DNA from: a virus | DNA length: 28,556 nt | Reading direction: 5' to 3' (one strand) | IMG/VR virus record: IMGVR_UViG_3300032132_000035 | Span: 1 to 28,556 of that record | In this document: in pieces, positions 6,890 through 13,420 of the stretch | Position numbering within the stretch: the first letter of the stretch is position 1 | Layout: each line of letters opens with the position of its first letter | The notes under the pieces: generated by a model | The model's database searches: none | Told to the model about the DNA's origin: nothing | Seen by the model: only the letters and a program-made list of their open reading frames with translations | Translations under genes and position numbers: made by a program

Positions 6890-7005
6890 CTTTCCGGAAA
6901 GAGTACGCCTGTTTTCCTGTCTGCCGCAAGACACCGTCTGATTTGCCAGAAATGCGGGTAGGGCAACAAGTTACCCCTCTATATATAAGGCAAAAGGTAA
7001 ACTTT
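6890..7005 (-). promoter_or_regulatory. gap before the packaging genes: AT-rich box and CUUG hairpin
   Basis: This gap of about 116 bases separates the regulatory-gene end from the packaging block. Reading on the minus strand it holds TATATATAG (about 6979-6987), then GGGTAACTTGTTGCCC (6976-6961). The latter can fold as a 6-bp stem capped by a CUUG loop. A late promoter here is possible because the functional class changes at this point, but I see no convincing -35 element. No U-tract follows the hairpin, so it is not a standard terminator. Confidence 0.35.
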
Positions 7006-7308
7006 TTACATTGTAGAATCCTCTAAAGCCTTGTCACCCTTGAGTTTACACCGTTTCCACGCCATCTTTAATGTGGCTTCGGACTTATTTAACAGTTCAG
7101 ACGTTTCCTTGAATGTGCATTTCCTTATTTGATGGTGATAATACACTTGTCGCTCAAGGTCTGTCATAAAAAAACCAAGACTAAATCCAAGATTTAAGAA
7201 CTTTAAATTATTAATAGCCTGTTCGGCAAGTTCCTGTATTTCATTAAAGCGTTCTTCTTCGTCTGATCTTCCGCACATCGGACAAGGTGTGTGGCTTGGT
7301 TCATTCAC
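7006..7308 (-). CDS. small regulator with sigma-70 region-4-like helix-turn-helix and CxxC motif
   Basis: The GTG start at 7308 overlaps the preceding stop as GTGA, giving 100 residues. The N-terminus has a CPMCG pair; no second pair is visible, so zinc binding might need a partner or dimer. The C-terminal half (about residues 50-95: LERQVYYHHQIRKCTFKETS then ELLNKSEATLKMAWKRCKLK) has the layout of sigma-factor region 4: a TD-L-ERQV helix, a turn (KCTFKETSELLNKS), and a basic recognition helix. A role in transcription of the late genes directly downstream is plausible. No region 2 is present, so it is not a complete sigma factor. Confidence 0.7.
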   Translation of the reverse strand: MNEPSHTPCPMCGRSDEEERFNEIQELAEQAINNLKFLNLGFSLGFFMTDLERQVYYHHQIRKCTFKETSELLNKSEATLKMAWKRCKLKGDKALEDSTM

Positions 7309-7433
7309 TTAAAATATCTGTCATAAATTTCAGAGCAGAAGGAACTTAACGTCACTAATCCAAAGGCAAATAACGCCAATCCTACACCCAAGCACAAGAC
7401 TGATCCGGCTATCTTTACTATTCCGTCAATCAA
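7305..7433 (-). CDS. small membrane peptide (TTG start)
   Basis: TTG at 7433 overlaps the upstream stop as TTGA, after GAAGAAGGG, and opens a 42-residue frame that ends in a GTGA overlap with the next gene. It fills the gap between two coupled genes exactly. The sequence is one hydrophobic helix (about residues 6-30, IAGSVLCLGVGLALFAFGLV) with a short charged tail (EIYDRYFK). No ATG is present. A membrane peptide of unknown role is the safest call. Confidence 0.6.
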   Translation of the reverse strand: MIDGIVKIAGSVLCLGVGLALFAFGLVTLSSFCSEIYDRYFK

Positions 7434-7666
7434 AACGGCAACCCTTCTTCTTCTGTTTTAGGTTTGAACTCATTTTTATAGGCATAATGTGTCGCACCTT
7501 TTTCAGAAGGCTCACGACGTTTGGCAATCGTAAGGTTTATCCATCCGTTTGGATCAGCTATTTCAACCAACTCGTCCACATTTATAGACACGTTTAATAG
7601 GCTTCCGCCGTCATCAAACGTCTTTTCAACTATCTTGCACTTCTGTATGTATTGTCTCTCTGGCAT
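7430..7666 (-). CDS. small protein with SSB-like C-terminal tail
   Basis: ATG 7666 preceded by GGGAGCGCAAGG gives 78 residues. The body is predicted beta-rich (KCKIVEKTF, LLNVSINVDELVEI, WINLTIAKRREPSEKG) and the C-terminus is KPKTEEEGLPF. An acidic tail ending in a hydrophobic-Pro-Phe tripeptide is the way bacterial single-strand DNA-binding proteins recruit partners (DDDIPF). The body is too short for a canonical SSB OB-fold, but small phage replication-associated proteins of this style occur. It lies among replication genes. An SSB-related or SSB-partner role is a hypothesis. Confidence 0.68.
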   Translation of the reverse strand: MPERQYIQKCKIVEKTFDDGGSLLNVSINVDELVEIADPNGWINLTIAKRREPSEKGATHYAYKNEFKPKTEEEGLPF

Positions 7667-7763
7667 CCTTGCGCTCCCTTCTTTTCTTTGATTTGTATTC
7701 AGCAATGCTTTTTCGTTTTAGCATCTTTGCTCTTTTTCTTTGTTTTGCTCTCTTGTTTGGCAT
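7626..7763 (-). CDS. very small arginine/lysine-rich protein
   Basis: ATG 7763 (a GTG two codons upstream is also possible) gives 45 residues (MPNKRAKQRKRAKMLKRKS...), of which more than a third are Lys or Arg, ending IHTEVQDS. It overlaps the next gene by 41 bases in another frame. Short strongly basic proteins are common in phage early regions as nucleic-acid binders, but base composition alone could also keep such a frame open. The start is preceded by AAAGTGAAG, a weak ribosome site. Confidence 0.55.
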   Translation of the reverse strand: MPNKRAKQRKRAKMLKRKSIAEYKSKKRRERKDARETIHTEVQDS

Positions 7764-7889
7764 CTTCACTTTCTAATTTTTTGAGGTCATGGCAGCCTTC
7801 TCCGCATCACTTTTTCGATTATTACCTACCCCGACGGTGGCAATAATAATTGGCACTTTTGACCTCAAGTTTCAGAGGGGCAGTCCCCA
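7764..7889 (-). other. noncoding stretch with three inverted repeats
   Basis: This 126-base gap between two minus-strand genes is unusual in a genome where most genes overlap. It holds a perfect 9-bp inverted repeat, TTGAGGTCA (7781-7789) with TGACCTCAA (7860-7868). Inside that lies an imperfect palindrome GTGGCAATAATAATTGGCAC (7836-7855). Beside it, GGGG-CAGT-CCCC (7877-7888) forms a short hairpin. No U-tract follows on either strand. It could be a structured RNA, an operator or a replication origin. Confidence 0.6.
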
Positions 7890-8090
7890 CTACCCCCCAT
7901 TATTGGACTCGCCGCTTTCGCGCCCATTATAAATACTTTCTAACAATTCCCTCACATCTTCAACGTGTTTTGAACAGGAATAAGCAAGTGTAATCGTCTT
8001 TCCGTCCTTCACGTCTGTAAATTCATAATCAGCAAGGTCAAGGCACGATCCGTGCTTACATATATTCGGGTAAAGTTTATCCACCTTCAT
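7890..8090 (-). CDS. small putative zinc-binding protein
   Basis: ATG 8090 overlaps the exonuclease stop as ATGA, giving 66 residues (MKVDKLYPNICKHGSCLDLA to GESNNGG). Two clusters, CKHGSC and YSCSKHVEDV, provide Cys/His ligands for one zinc site with a beta-hairpin between (YEFTDVKDGKTITLAY). No recognised catalytic motif is present. Coupling to the exonuclease gene suggests a DNA-metabolism partner. Confidence 0.72.
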   Translation of the reverse strand: MKVDKLYPNICKHGSCLDLADYEFTDVKDGKTITLAYSCSKHVEDVRELLESIYNGRESGESNNGG

Positions 8091-9022
8091 TTCGGTACGC
8101 TTCTCATATTGGTTTGGACATAATTGGAGTTTTTCTTGTGCCGGATGTATGGAGTCTTGCATCCTTGACAACGATATACCGGGAATTGATTAGCAGAAGT
8201 GAAATATGTGGCTTCTGTTTCGTCCAAGTGTTCGCATCCACAATTCGGGCAAACATCCATATCCATCAATACACCCAGATTCGGGTGGTTCTTGATATAA
8301 GGGCGTAGTTTTAAATAGACTTCTTCCAATCCCATTACGTCATGGCGGTTATATTCAGCCATTTCATCGAGTCTTTTCTGATCCCCGGCCATACAATCAA
8401 CCCACAACTGAAATTCTGTCGATAGTTTCTGCTCAAGTTTGAAGTGTTTTGTGAGAAAGTCTTGTTTATAGCTAACAAAGGCAAACTCTTTACGGGCAAT
8501 TTTAAGCGTATCAATGGTCCGAAACGGTGACGGGGGATTTATATCGTTATCTATAAACCGTGCGTTCAATTTCCTTATGTCAAATCTGTCTCCATTATGA
8601 GCGATAACAATATCCGCTTTGTCAAGTAGTTCCCAGATTGATTTAAGTATTCGTTTGTCGTTTCTTGCCCTTGCTTCGTGTGGAAGAACAATATCCGAAA
8701 GAATTGTGTCATCATATAACCATTTAGCCGCCCAGGACAAACAGAACCACGATTTTTCCTGTCCATTCTCGTCTTTGATTATATTGGTATGTGGAATGAA
8801 TTGTTTATATAGTCCCCAGACATAAACTTCCATCAATGATGTTTCGATGTCGAACAATAGAATCTTCGGCAAATCCATCTTTGGTGAATCCATTGGAGTT
8901 TGAAAATTTTTATTACAGGATAAACAGATAAACCTTTGCATATTGCACTCAAAGGACGGTGAATATCTGATACCCTTTTTTCGGGCGTGTGTTGCGCTAC
9001 ATTTCGGGCAGACTGCTTTCAT
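8087..9022 (-). CDS. DEDDy 3'-5' exonuclease flanked by zinc ribbons
   Basis: ATG 9022, with AAAGGAAAACT ahead, gives 311 residues. The core is an RNase H-like exonuclease: motif I FDIET (D58, E60), motif II AHNGDRFD (D145) and motif III YNRHD (Y224, D228), the DEDDy type shared with polymerase B proofreading domains and related nucleases. The N-terminus carries a zinc ribbon (C5-x2-C8 and C33-x2-C36) and the C-terminus a second one (CPNC, CQGC). No polymerase domain follows and no polymerase is encoded elsewhere in the window, so this is a free-standing nuclease for replication or recombination. It overlaps the genes on both sides. Confidence 0.9.
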   Translation of the reverse strand: MKAVCPKCSATHARKKGIRYSPSFECNMQRFICLSCNKNFQTPMDSPKMDLPKILLFDIETSLMEVYVWGLYKQFIPHTNIIKDENGQEKSWFCLSWAAKWLYDDTILSDIVLPHEARARNDKRILKSIWELLDKADIVIAHNGDRFDIRKLNARFIDNDINPPSPFRTIDTLKIARKEFAFVSYKQDFLTKHFKLEQKLSTEFQLWVDCMAGDQKRLDEMAEYNRHDVMGLEEVYLKLRPYIKNHPNLGVLMDMDVCPNCGCEHLDETEATYFTSANQFPVYRCQGCKTPYIRHKKNSNYVQTNMRSVPK

Positions 9023-9374
9023 AGTTTTCCTTTGGTATGTGATCAAAGTTTAAGTGATAATTATATTCTTCTATTTCTGAATATTTTTCAGTCAATAAAT
9101 TCAAGTTCAAAAAATGTGCTGCTCCCATAAAATAATAAATCCATCTTTTTTGTTTTCTTATATGAATAAAATGCGCCAATGCTTTTTTCCCGGTTGTCTT
9201 TTTATATACAACCATCGCCGATTGCGCGGACAATGGATGGATTTCATGCACCCAAAATGTTTCCCCGTTAAAATTGTTATCCCTGTTTTTGTTTGAGAAT
9301 TTTTTGGCGGTTATTTCCGCTTCACGTTTTAGACTTATTGCTACTTGTTTATCCATAGATTCGTATTCCTTCAT
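8997..9374 (-). CDS. hypothetical protein
   Basis: A 125-residue soluble protein (MKEYESMDKQVAISLKREAE...). The N-terminal third is helical and charged; the centre is aromatic and beta-rich (GETFWVHEIHPLSAQSAMVV, KRWIYYFMGAAHFLN). I recognise no family. The start codon overlaps the methyltransferase stop (TAATG) and the end overlaps the exonuclease gene by 26 bases, so it is translated within the DNA-metabolism block. Confidence 0.78.
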   Translation of the reverse strand: MKEYESMDKQVAISLKREAEITAKKFSNKNRDNNFNGETFWVHEIHPLSAQSAMVVYKKTTGKKALAHFIHIRKQKRWIYYFMGAAHFLNLNLLTEKYSEIEEYNYHLNFDHIPKENYESSLPEM

Positions 9375-10531
9375 TATACAAATAAATCCTGTTGTATAAA
9401 TCTTTTTTCTGCAATCTTTATATATTCTGGATTTAATTCAATACCAAGCCACGCACGGCCTAATCTTTGAGCCACCCACCCTGTTGTTCCAGAACCGAAA
9501 AAGGGATCAAGAATAACATCGCCCTCTTTGCTTCCGGCCTTAATACATAGTGTCGGCAATTCTTCTGGGAATACGGCAAAATGCGCTTCCTTGTATGGCT
9601 TTGTGTTTATACGCCAAACGGAACGCTTGTTTCTGGTTTCTCTTACTGCTCTAAAGGCTTTGTCTCCGTGTTTCCCTTTAAAATATCCTTTTGGTCTTTC
9701 TGTTGATAAATAAGTTTTCGGATTGTTGTTTCTTTTGCTCTCGTAATTATATTCTCTTTCTCTAACAACTCCATTTGGTCTGTTTTCTTGGGTGACACTT
9801 TCTTCTGCAATAGCATCTGCATCATAGAAATATTTTGCTGATTTACTTAATAAGAAAATGTATTCGTGTGCTTTAGTACATCTGTCCGTTACTGATTCCG
9901 GCATAGGATTAGGCTTATGCCATATTATGTCTTGCCTTAAATACCATCCATCAGATTGTAAGGCGAAAGCGACTCTCCACGGGATTCCAACAAGGTCTTT
10001 TGTTTTTATGATTGGATGTTTTGGATCGTGTTTTATGTTTTCCCCGCAATGTGTTCCTTTATGTGCCTTTTGTATATCACCGCTATTTTCATTTAAAGCA
10101 GCACCTTTCCATCCTCCGCCATAATAACTATCCCCCAAATTCAGCCACACCGTTCCATCGTCTTTAAGCACTCTTTTGACCTCACGGAAAACTTTGACTA
10201 AATTTTCAACAAATTCTTCTGGTGTTTCTTCAAGTCCAAGTTGATTGTCTTTTCTAATTGCACCACATTTCGGACAGCTATTTCCATCGCTAATAAATTC
10301 ACCAGAAACACTATTTTGCTTATTTTGATTAATATTTGTTTTTTTTGTTACTTTTCTGTTTGCCCTATCAATTCTATGATCACAATTTTTATCGCCGCCT
10401 TCCCATGTAGCAGTACCATAATCTCTTAATCCCCAATAAGGCGGAGAAGTAACCACGCATTGAATTGACCGGTCCGGCAAATCCTTCAGACGATCTAAAA
10501 CATTACCTTGATGTATGCGATTTAATTTCAT
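9374..10531 (-). CDS. orphan DNA methyltransferase (N4-cytosine/N6-adenine, beta class)
   Basis: The 385-residue protein has the catalytic motif TSPPYWGLRDYG near the N-terminus (about residues 28-39) and the S-adenosylmethionine-binding motif DPFFGSGTTG near the C-terminus (about 342-351), followed by WLGIELNPEYIKIAEKR. This order (catalytic motif first) marks the beta-class amino-methyltransferases. The TSPPY form allows either N4-cytosine or N6-adenine. A cysteine cluster (CDH and CPKCGAIR) after the catalytic motif probably binds zinc. No restriction endonuclease lies nearby, so it is likely a protective or regulatory phage methylase. Confidence 0.93.
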   Translation of the reverse strand: MKLNRIHQGNVLDRLKDLPDRSIQCVVTSPPYWGLRDYGTATWEGGDKNCDHRIDRANRKVTKKTNINQNKQNSVSGEFISDGNSCPKCGAIRKDNQLGLEETPEEFVENLVKVFREVKRVLKDDGTVWLNLGDSYYGGGWKGAALNENSGDIQKAHKGTHCGENIKHDPKHPIIKTKDLVGIPWRVAFALQSDGWYLRQDIIWHKPNPMPESVTDRCTKAHEYIFLLSKSAKYFYDADAIAEESVTQENRPNGVVREREYNYESKRNNNPKTYLSTERPKGYFKGKHGDKAFRAVRETRNKRSVWRINTKPYKEAHFAVFPEELPTLCIKAGSKEGDVILDPFFGSGTTGWVAQRLGRAWLGIELNPEYIKIAEKRFIQQDLFV

Positions 10532-10874
10532 CTAACAATTCTTCCAGGTCATAGTTTTTAAATTTTTGCACGGTCTTATGCCGCCTTCGTAATTCGTCAA
10601 ATTTTTCTTGACCGAATTTGTCGATGTACCATCTGAAGTAAGGCCATTGGTCGAAACCGTGTTTAAAATTGCACGACCAACATTGCGTGTGACAATTACC
10701 GTCATCGGATATGTCGAACCGTGTTGAATAGTTCTTCCGCGTGAAGATATGACCATTCGTGAGATTTTCAGAAGTCCCACATTGGACACACCATTTGTCT
10801 CTTTGTCTAATATATTCCGAAACTGCTTTATCAAGGTTTCTTACGAGGGTTTTTCGGCTTGGTTTCTTCGGCAT
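10503..10874 (-). CDS. NinG-like recombination/HNH-type protein
   Basis: The 123-residue protein carries CVQCG (C29, C32), NGHIFTR (G41-H42), STRFD, then CHTQCWSCNFKHG (C61, C65, C68) and a conserved-looking tail FRWYIDKFGQEKFDELRRR. This order and spacing match the NinG (Rap) family, Holliday-junction nucleases of lambdoid phages with a zinc-bound HNH-like fold. The start ATG 10874 follows GGAAAAAT. It overlaps both neighbours: the methyltransferase start by 29 bases and the small helical gene by 44 bases. A structure-specific nuclease in replication/recombination is the likely role. Confidence 0.85.
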   Translation of the reverse strand: MPKKPSRKTLVRNLDKAVSEYIRQRDKWCVQCGTSENLTNGHIFTRKNYSTRFDISDDGNCHTQCWSCNFKHGFDQWPYFRWYIDKFGQEKFDELRRRHKTVQKFKNYDLEELLDEIKSHTSR

Positions 10875-11001
10875 ATTTTTCCAATGCTTTTATATATTCT
10901 GTTTTATATTGTCTTATTTCTGATTCTGGCCGTCCGTCAAGAATGGCGTTGATCCATCGGCGGTCCAAATCATCTACTTTTTCTTTTTGCACTTCGGACA
11001 T
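10831..11001 (-). CDS. small helical charged protein
   Basis: ATG 11001 gives 56 residues: MSEVQKEKVDDLDRRWINAI, then LDGRPESEIRQYKTEYIKAL and a Lys/Pro tail. It covers the only coding gap between a zinc-ribbon gene and the NinG-like gene, overlapping them by 28 and 44 bases. The amphipathic helix pattern and strong charge indicate a real small protein. I recognise no family. Confidence 0.65.
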   Translation of the reverse strand: MSEVQKEKVDDLDRRWINAILDGRPESEIRQYKTEYIKALEKYAEETKPKNPRKKP

Positions 11002-11225
11002 TTTTTTCTTTTCTTTCCTATGGTTGGAAAATCGTCGTAATAGTTAAAATTCTTATTTTCTCCGCCAGAGATAGGACGTTGCCAGACAACCAAACATTGA
11101 TTACAAACAAACATCAATCCATCAACATTGACGTTTCGAGTTGGGGAAGTTTTGTTTGAATAAACTTTTGGCAATCCGGTTGTATTTGTATCGTAACCAG
11201 ATATGATTGCTTCAAGAATATTCAC
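10974..11225 (-). CDS. small zinc-ribbon protein
   Basis: A GTG start at 11225 overlaps the replication-gene stop as GTGA. The 83 residues carry two Cys pairs, CNQC mid-protein and CPKC near the C-terminus, the spacing of a zinc ribbon with a long insert, and end in a run of lysines (CKKKK). The body between the pairs is aromatic (NFNYYDDFP). A nucleic-acid-binding accessory of replication is plausible; no specific family is recognised. Confidence 0.76.
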   Translation of the reverse strand: MNILEAIISGYDTNTTGLPKVYSNKTSPTRNVNVDGLMFVCNQCLVVWQRPISGGENKNFNYYDDFPTIGKKRKKCPKCKKKK

Positions 11226-11998
11226 GCCATTGCCCTTTTAAGTTGTATTTCTTCATTTGGAAGTAGTTGTTCGTGACATTTAGGGCAAACACCGCGCACA
11301 CCTTTTGATACTTTTCTTGAATAATGTCCATCCGGACAGGCAATTAAAATATCGTTGGATTTTATTTGGTCGGATTTAGATGAACCTGGTCGATCCTTGT
11401 ACCACTCGGACCGGCAACAATTATTGAAAGCGGATTCATACTTTTTATATTTCTTTCCGGTAGCATCCAACCAATCCACAAAGGAATCGTAATAGAATTG
11501 AATATTTAATGTGGGATATTTTTTAGAATAGTCTGATAGATTTGATTTGATTAACTCTAATTGGTCCGAACGGGTATGTTTCTTTTCATTCTTAACATTC
11601 TTTAATTCTTTAGGTGTTGCGTTAGACTTGCGTTCAGTTTGCGTTACATTTGCGTTAGATTTGCGTTCAGTTTGTGTTGAATCTTGGTAAGTGTCGTAAT
11701 TACAGATAGTTAGGTGTGTGAAACCTTGTGCCGTTTTTCGTACAATCATGGAATCTTTTTCAAGCAACTTTAAAAAGTGCCTTGTTTTATGAATTGTCAT
11801 TTTCCAACGGTTTGACAACATATTTAGGCTGCTTACAATTTCTCCCCGTTTAATTGTCACAAGCGATTCGTTGTATATTCTGGTTTTGTTTTCATGGTTG
11901 GCTTCCATTAACAAATCGGACCAAGCACGATAATAGTTTTCATTTTGCCATATCCAATGGTGTCGAATGTCTCGATGCAGTTTGATCCACCCGGTCAA
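11222..11998 (-). CDS. replication initiator-like winged-helix protein
   Basis: The 258-residue protein begins WIKLHRDIRHHWIWQNENYY and continues with LLMEANHENK and IKRGEIVSSLNMLSNRWKMT, the pattern of the N-terminal winged-helix domain of phage replisome-organiser/DnaD-type proteins (W-hydrophobic-K-hydrophobic-hydrophobic, then a helix with the recognition segment RWKMTIHKTRHFLKLLEKDS). A short repeated linker (TQTERKSNA occurs twice) separates a DnaD-like helical middle (YKKYESAFNNCCRSEWYKDR). A zinc knuckle follows at the C-terminus (CPDGHYS, CPKCHEQL). It probably binds the phage origin and loads host helicase. Confidence 0.82.
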   Translation of the reverse strand: MTGWIKLHRDIRHHWIWQNENYYRAWSDLLMEANHENKTRIYNESLVTIKRGEIVSSLNMLSNRWKMTIHKTRHFLKLLEKDSMIVRKTAQGFTHLTICNYDTYQDSTQTERKSNANVTQTERKSNATPKELKNVKNEKKHTRSDQLELIKSNLSDYSKKYPTLNIQFYYDSFVDWLDATGKKYKKYESAFNNCCRSEWYKDRPGSSKSDQIKSNDILIACPDGHYSRKVSKGVRGVCPKCHEQLLPNEEIQLKRAMA

Positions 11999-12138
11999 AC
12001 AATATATCCTTTAGCTAACAATCTGATAAATTGGAACAACATGAACCAACCAAACAGTTTCACAAAATTAATTATGAATCGGTCAAACGACTTTTCAAAC
12101 GACTTGTCCCGTGAGCGGGTGTATCTGTGAGTCCTCAC
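11995..12138 (-). CDS. small membrane-anchored basic peptide (GTG start)
   Basis: The frame is open further upstream to 12249, but the best start is GTG 12138, behind AAAAGGAGAAGCCAA with 7-base spacing. This gives 47 residues: a basic N-terminus (RTHRYTRSRDKSFEKSFDRF) and one hydrophobic helix (FVKLFGWFMLFQFIRLLAKG). The N-terminus has a short repeat (DKSFEKSFD) from a near-tandem TCAAACGACTT. It ends in an ATGA overlap with the replication gene. Confidence 0.7.
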   Translation of the reverse strand: MRTHRYTRSRDKSFEKSFDRFIINFVKLFGWFMLFQFIRLLAKGYIV

Positions 12139-12307
12139 TTGGCTTCTCCTTTTGTTTAATTTCTTGAACGTCCCAATTCTTTGCTTCATATCGGCGAATT
12201 GTTTTGGTGAAATGACCATCTTGATATTCAACTTGGTCTTCTGGGACAATTATTGACATCGGTTCACCTTTAAACGGTGGGTAGAAATAAAAAATTCTAT
12301 ACTTCAT
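12095..12307 (-). CDS. hypothetical small protein
   Basis: The 70-residue protein MKYRIFYFYPPFKGEPMSII... has a beta-rich aromatic N-terminus (RIFYFYPPF), then a charged middle (EDQVEYQDGHFTKTIRRYEA) and a polar tail (IHPLTGQVV). I recognise no family. It overlaps the start of the GTG-initiated membrane gene by 44 bases, and its 3' part carries that gene's AAGGAG site, so expression of the two is coupled. Composition is consistent with a true gene over its whole length. Confidence 0.7.
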   Translation of the reverse strand: MKYRIFYFYPPFKGEPMSIIVPEDQVEYQDGHFTKTIRRYEAKNWDVQEIKQKEKPSEDSQIHPLTGQVV

Positions 12308-12339
12308 AAGGCTTGATTTTATGGTATGCGAAGTTCATT

Positions 12340-12465
12340 CTATCTCAAACTTTCTCGAAGTTTTTCAAAACTTTTATTTAGTGCTTTGGTTAAGCCTTCC
12401 ATATTTTCTAATGTTGTTGTCATTTTGGATTGATTTTCTTGGAGTCTTTTTGTTTTTTGTTCCAT
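12340..12465 (-). CDS. short coiled-coil peptide (start uncertain)
   Basis: From ATG 12465, 41 residues (MEQKTKRLQENQSKMTTTLE...) form a regular amphipathic helix ending LRESLR. The frame is open upstream to 12621 but that part overlaps a better gene and is Ser/Thr-rich shadow. No strong ribosome site is seen at 12465 or at the next ATG. The heptad character supports it, but at this length it may be chance. Confidence 0.45.
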   Translation of the reverse strand: MEQKTKRLQENQSKMTTTLENMEGLTKALNKSFEKLRESLR

Positions 12466-12641
12466 ATCTTTCGCAATTCGTGTAATAGTCGGCGAAGTTG
12501 TGCTACCGATAAATGATTCAGTTTCGGACGATCCCCGAAAAGTCTCCACTTGATCTGAAGTGTCTTTTGCCAACCCATCAGACTTTGTGCCTTTGCGAAG
12601 TTTTGAATTAGGTCGTACCATTCTTTATTTCTCCAATCCAT
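12420..12641 (-). CDS. small helical protein
   Basis: ATG 12641, overlapping the end of the preceding gene by 17 bases, gives 73 residues (MDWRNKEWYDLIQNFAKAQS...). The body is strongly helical and basic (WRLFGDRPKLNHLSVAQLRR, LLHELRKIWNKKQKD), with an interior VAQLRRLLHEL segment of the type seen in small phage DNA-associated proteins such as the GemA family. I cannot confirm that link. Composition here is far more protein-like than the alternative frame. Confidence 0.65.
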   Translation of the reverse strand: MDWRNKEWYDLIQNFAKAQSLMGWQKTLQIKWRLFGDRPKLNHLSVAQLRRLLHELRKIWNKKQKDSKKINPK

Positions 12642-13167
12642 TCGCTTTTTCTATCTTTTTGGTAAGCATATCAATTGTTGTGGTTGCGGCTTCTTTGGTG
12701 TGACCTTTTGGATCTGACAACCATCCTGTTGCTGACAAGCGTTCCGTCGAGGTTACATGATGGGATTCAATCAGTTCACGAATTTTCTTTTCCTGGGGAC
12801 CCGTCATCATTGGCTTTTGCTTGTGGATCGCGTTTTCAACTTCATTGGCAGAAGCATATTCATTCCCGCCACCAAATCCGGCAGCACTCAAAGCACGTCC
12901 AATTGCTGAAGTCTCGCAATTCTCCAAAGCACTTGTTTTGTTGATCTGGCTCGAATCTTCTTTTTCGTAAGCGTGTCCGGTGTAGGTTAAAACAGATTCG
13001 TCGTTAATTAGTGTTAAGGTGGCTTTCATAATTACGATGCCGTTTTCCCAACTGATTAATTCGGTGTTTAGCGAATAATCTTTTTCTTGTTTTCCAAGAA
13101 ATTCAACCATTAGGTGTATTCTTTCAGCCACCGTGTAATAGTCTTTATTATGTATTTTTACAGGCAT
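12625..13167 (-). CDS. probable phage recombination / single-strand annealing-type protein
   Basis: The 180-residue protein has a beta-rich first half (ELISWENGIVIMKATLTLIN, LTYTGHAYEKED) followed by the diagnostic segment NKTSALENCETSAIGRALSA and GFGGGNEYASANEVENA. This E-x-ETSAIGRAL plus a Gly-rich SA(S/D)EV segment recurs in a phage protein family that I associate with Erf/Sak-like annealing or ssDNA-binding proteins. The exact family needs a profile search. The C-terminal region is helical (PQEKKIRELIESHH...). Its start ATG 13167 sits behind AAAGAGGAATAAT, a ribosome-site element repeated elsewhere in this region. Confidence 0.7.
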   Translation of the reverse strand: MPVKIHNKDYYTVAERIHLMVEFLGKQEKDYSLNTELISWENGIVIMKATLTLINDESVLTYTGHAYEKEDSSQINKTSALENCETSAIGRALSAAGFGGGNEYASANEVENAIHKQKPMMTGPQEKKIRELIESHHVTSTERLSATGWLSDPKGHTKEAATTTIDMLTKKIEKANGLEK

Positions 13168-13168
13168 A

Positions 13169-13420
13169 TTATTCCTCTTTGTTTAGTCGTTTAAGTTCAA
13201 CGGTGGAACGTACTATATCCGTAACCGATACCACCTTTTTGAAATCGCCATTCTTATATGGCGGATAACATTTGTGCGCGTGATTTATTGTCCATCCATC
13301 ACCCGCTTTAATAATTTCATCAACTAATTCATCAATCGAAAATTCTATCACGTTTTTGCCCTTAACATCGCCCTCGTAAGTATCGTGTTCGATGATGGCT
13401 CTATATGTAACTTTAGCCAA
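13169..13420 (-). CDS. hypothetical small protein (TTG start)
   Basis: TTG 13420 behind AGGTGAAGTAA opens 83 residues (MAKVTYRAIIEHDTYEGDVK...). Beta strands at the N-terminus (KVTYRAIIEH, NVIEFSIDELV) precede a short aromatic/Cys segment (INHAHKCYPPYKNG) and a C-terminal strand-helix (VVSVTDIVRSTVELKRLNKEE). The stop codon is part of the AAAGAGGAATAA element that serves as ribosome site for the next gene. No family recognised. Confidence 0.7.
   Translation of the reverse strand: MAKVTYRAIIEHDTYEGDVKGKNVIEFSIDELVDEIIKAGDGWTINHAHKCYPPYKNGDFKKVVSVTDIVRSTVELKRLNKEE

Noticed and set aside
6961-6976. Rho-independent terminator before the packaging genes
   Set aside because: The hairpin is not followed by a U-tract on either strand.
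11600-11690. Short repeated segment (GCGTTAGA..TTGCGTTCAGTTTG) as a possible iteron array
   Set aside because: Only two to three copies, and they encode the repeated TQTERKSNA linker of the replication protein. An origin inside the initiator gene remains possible but is not supported by further repeats.
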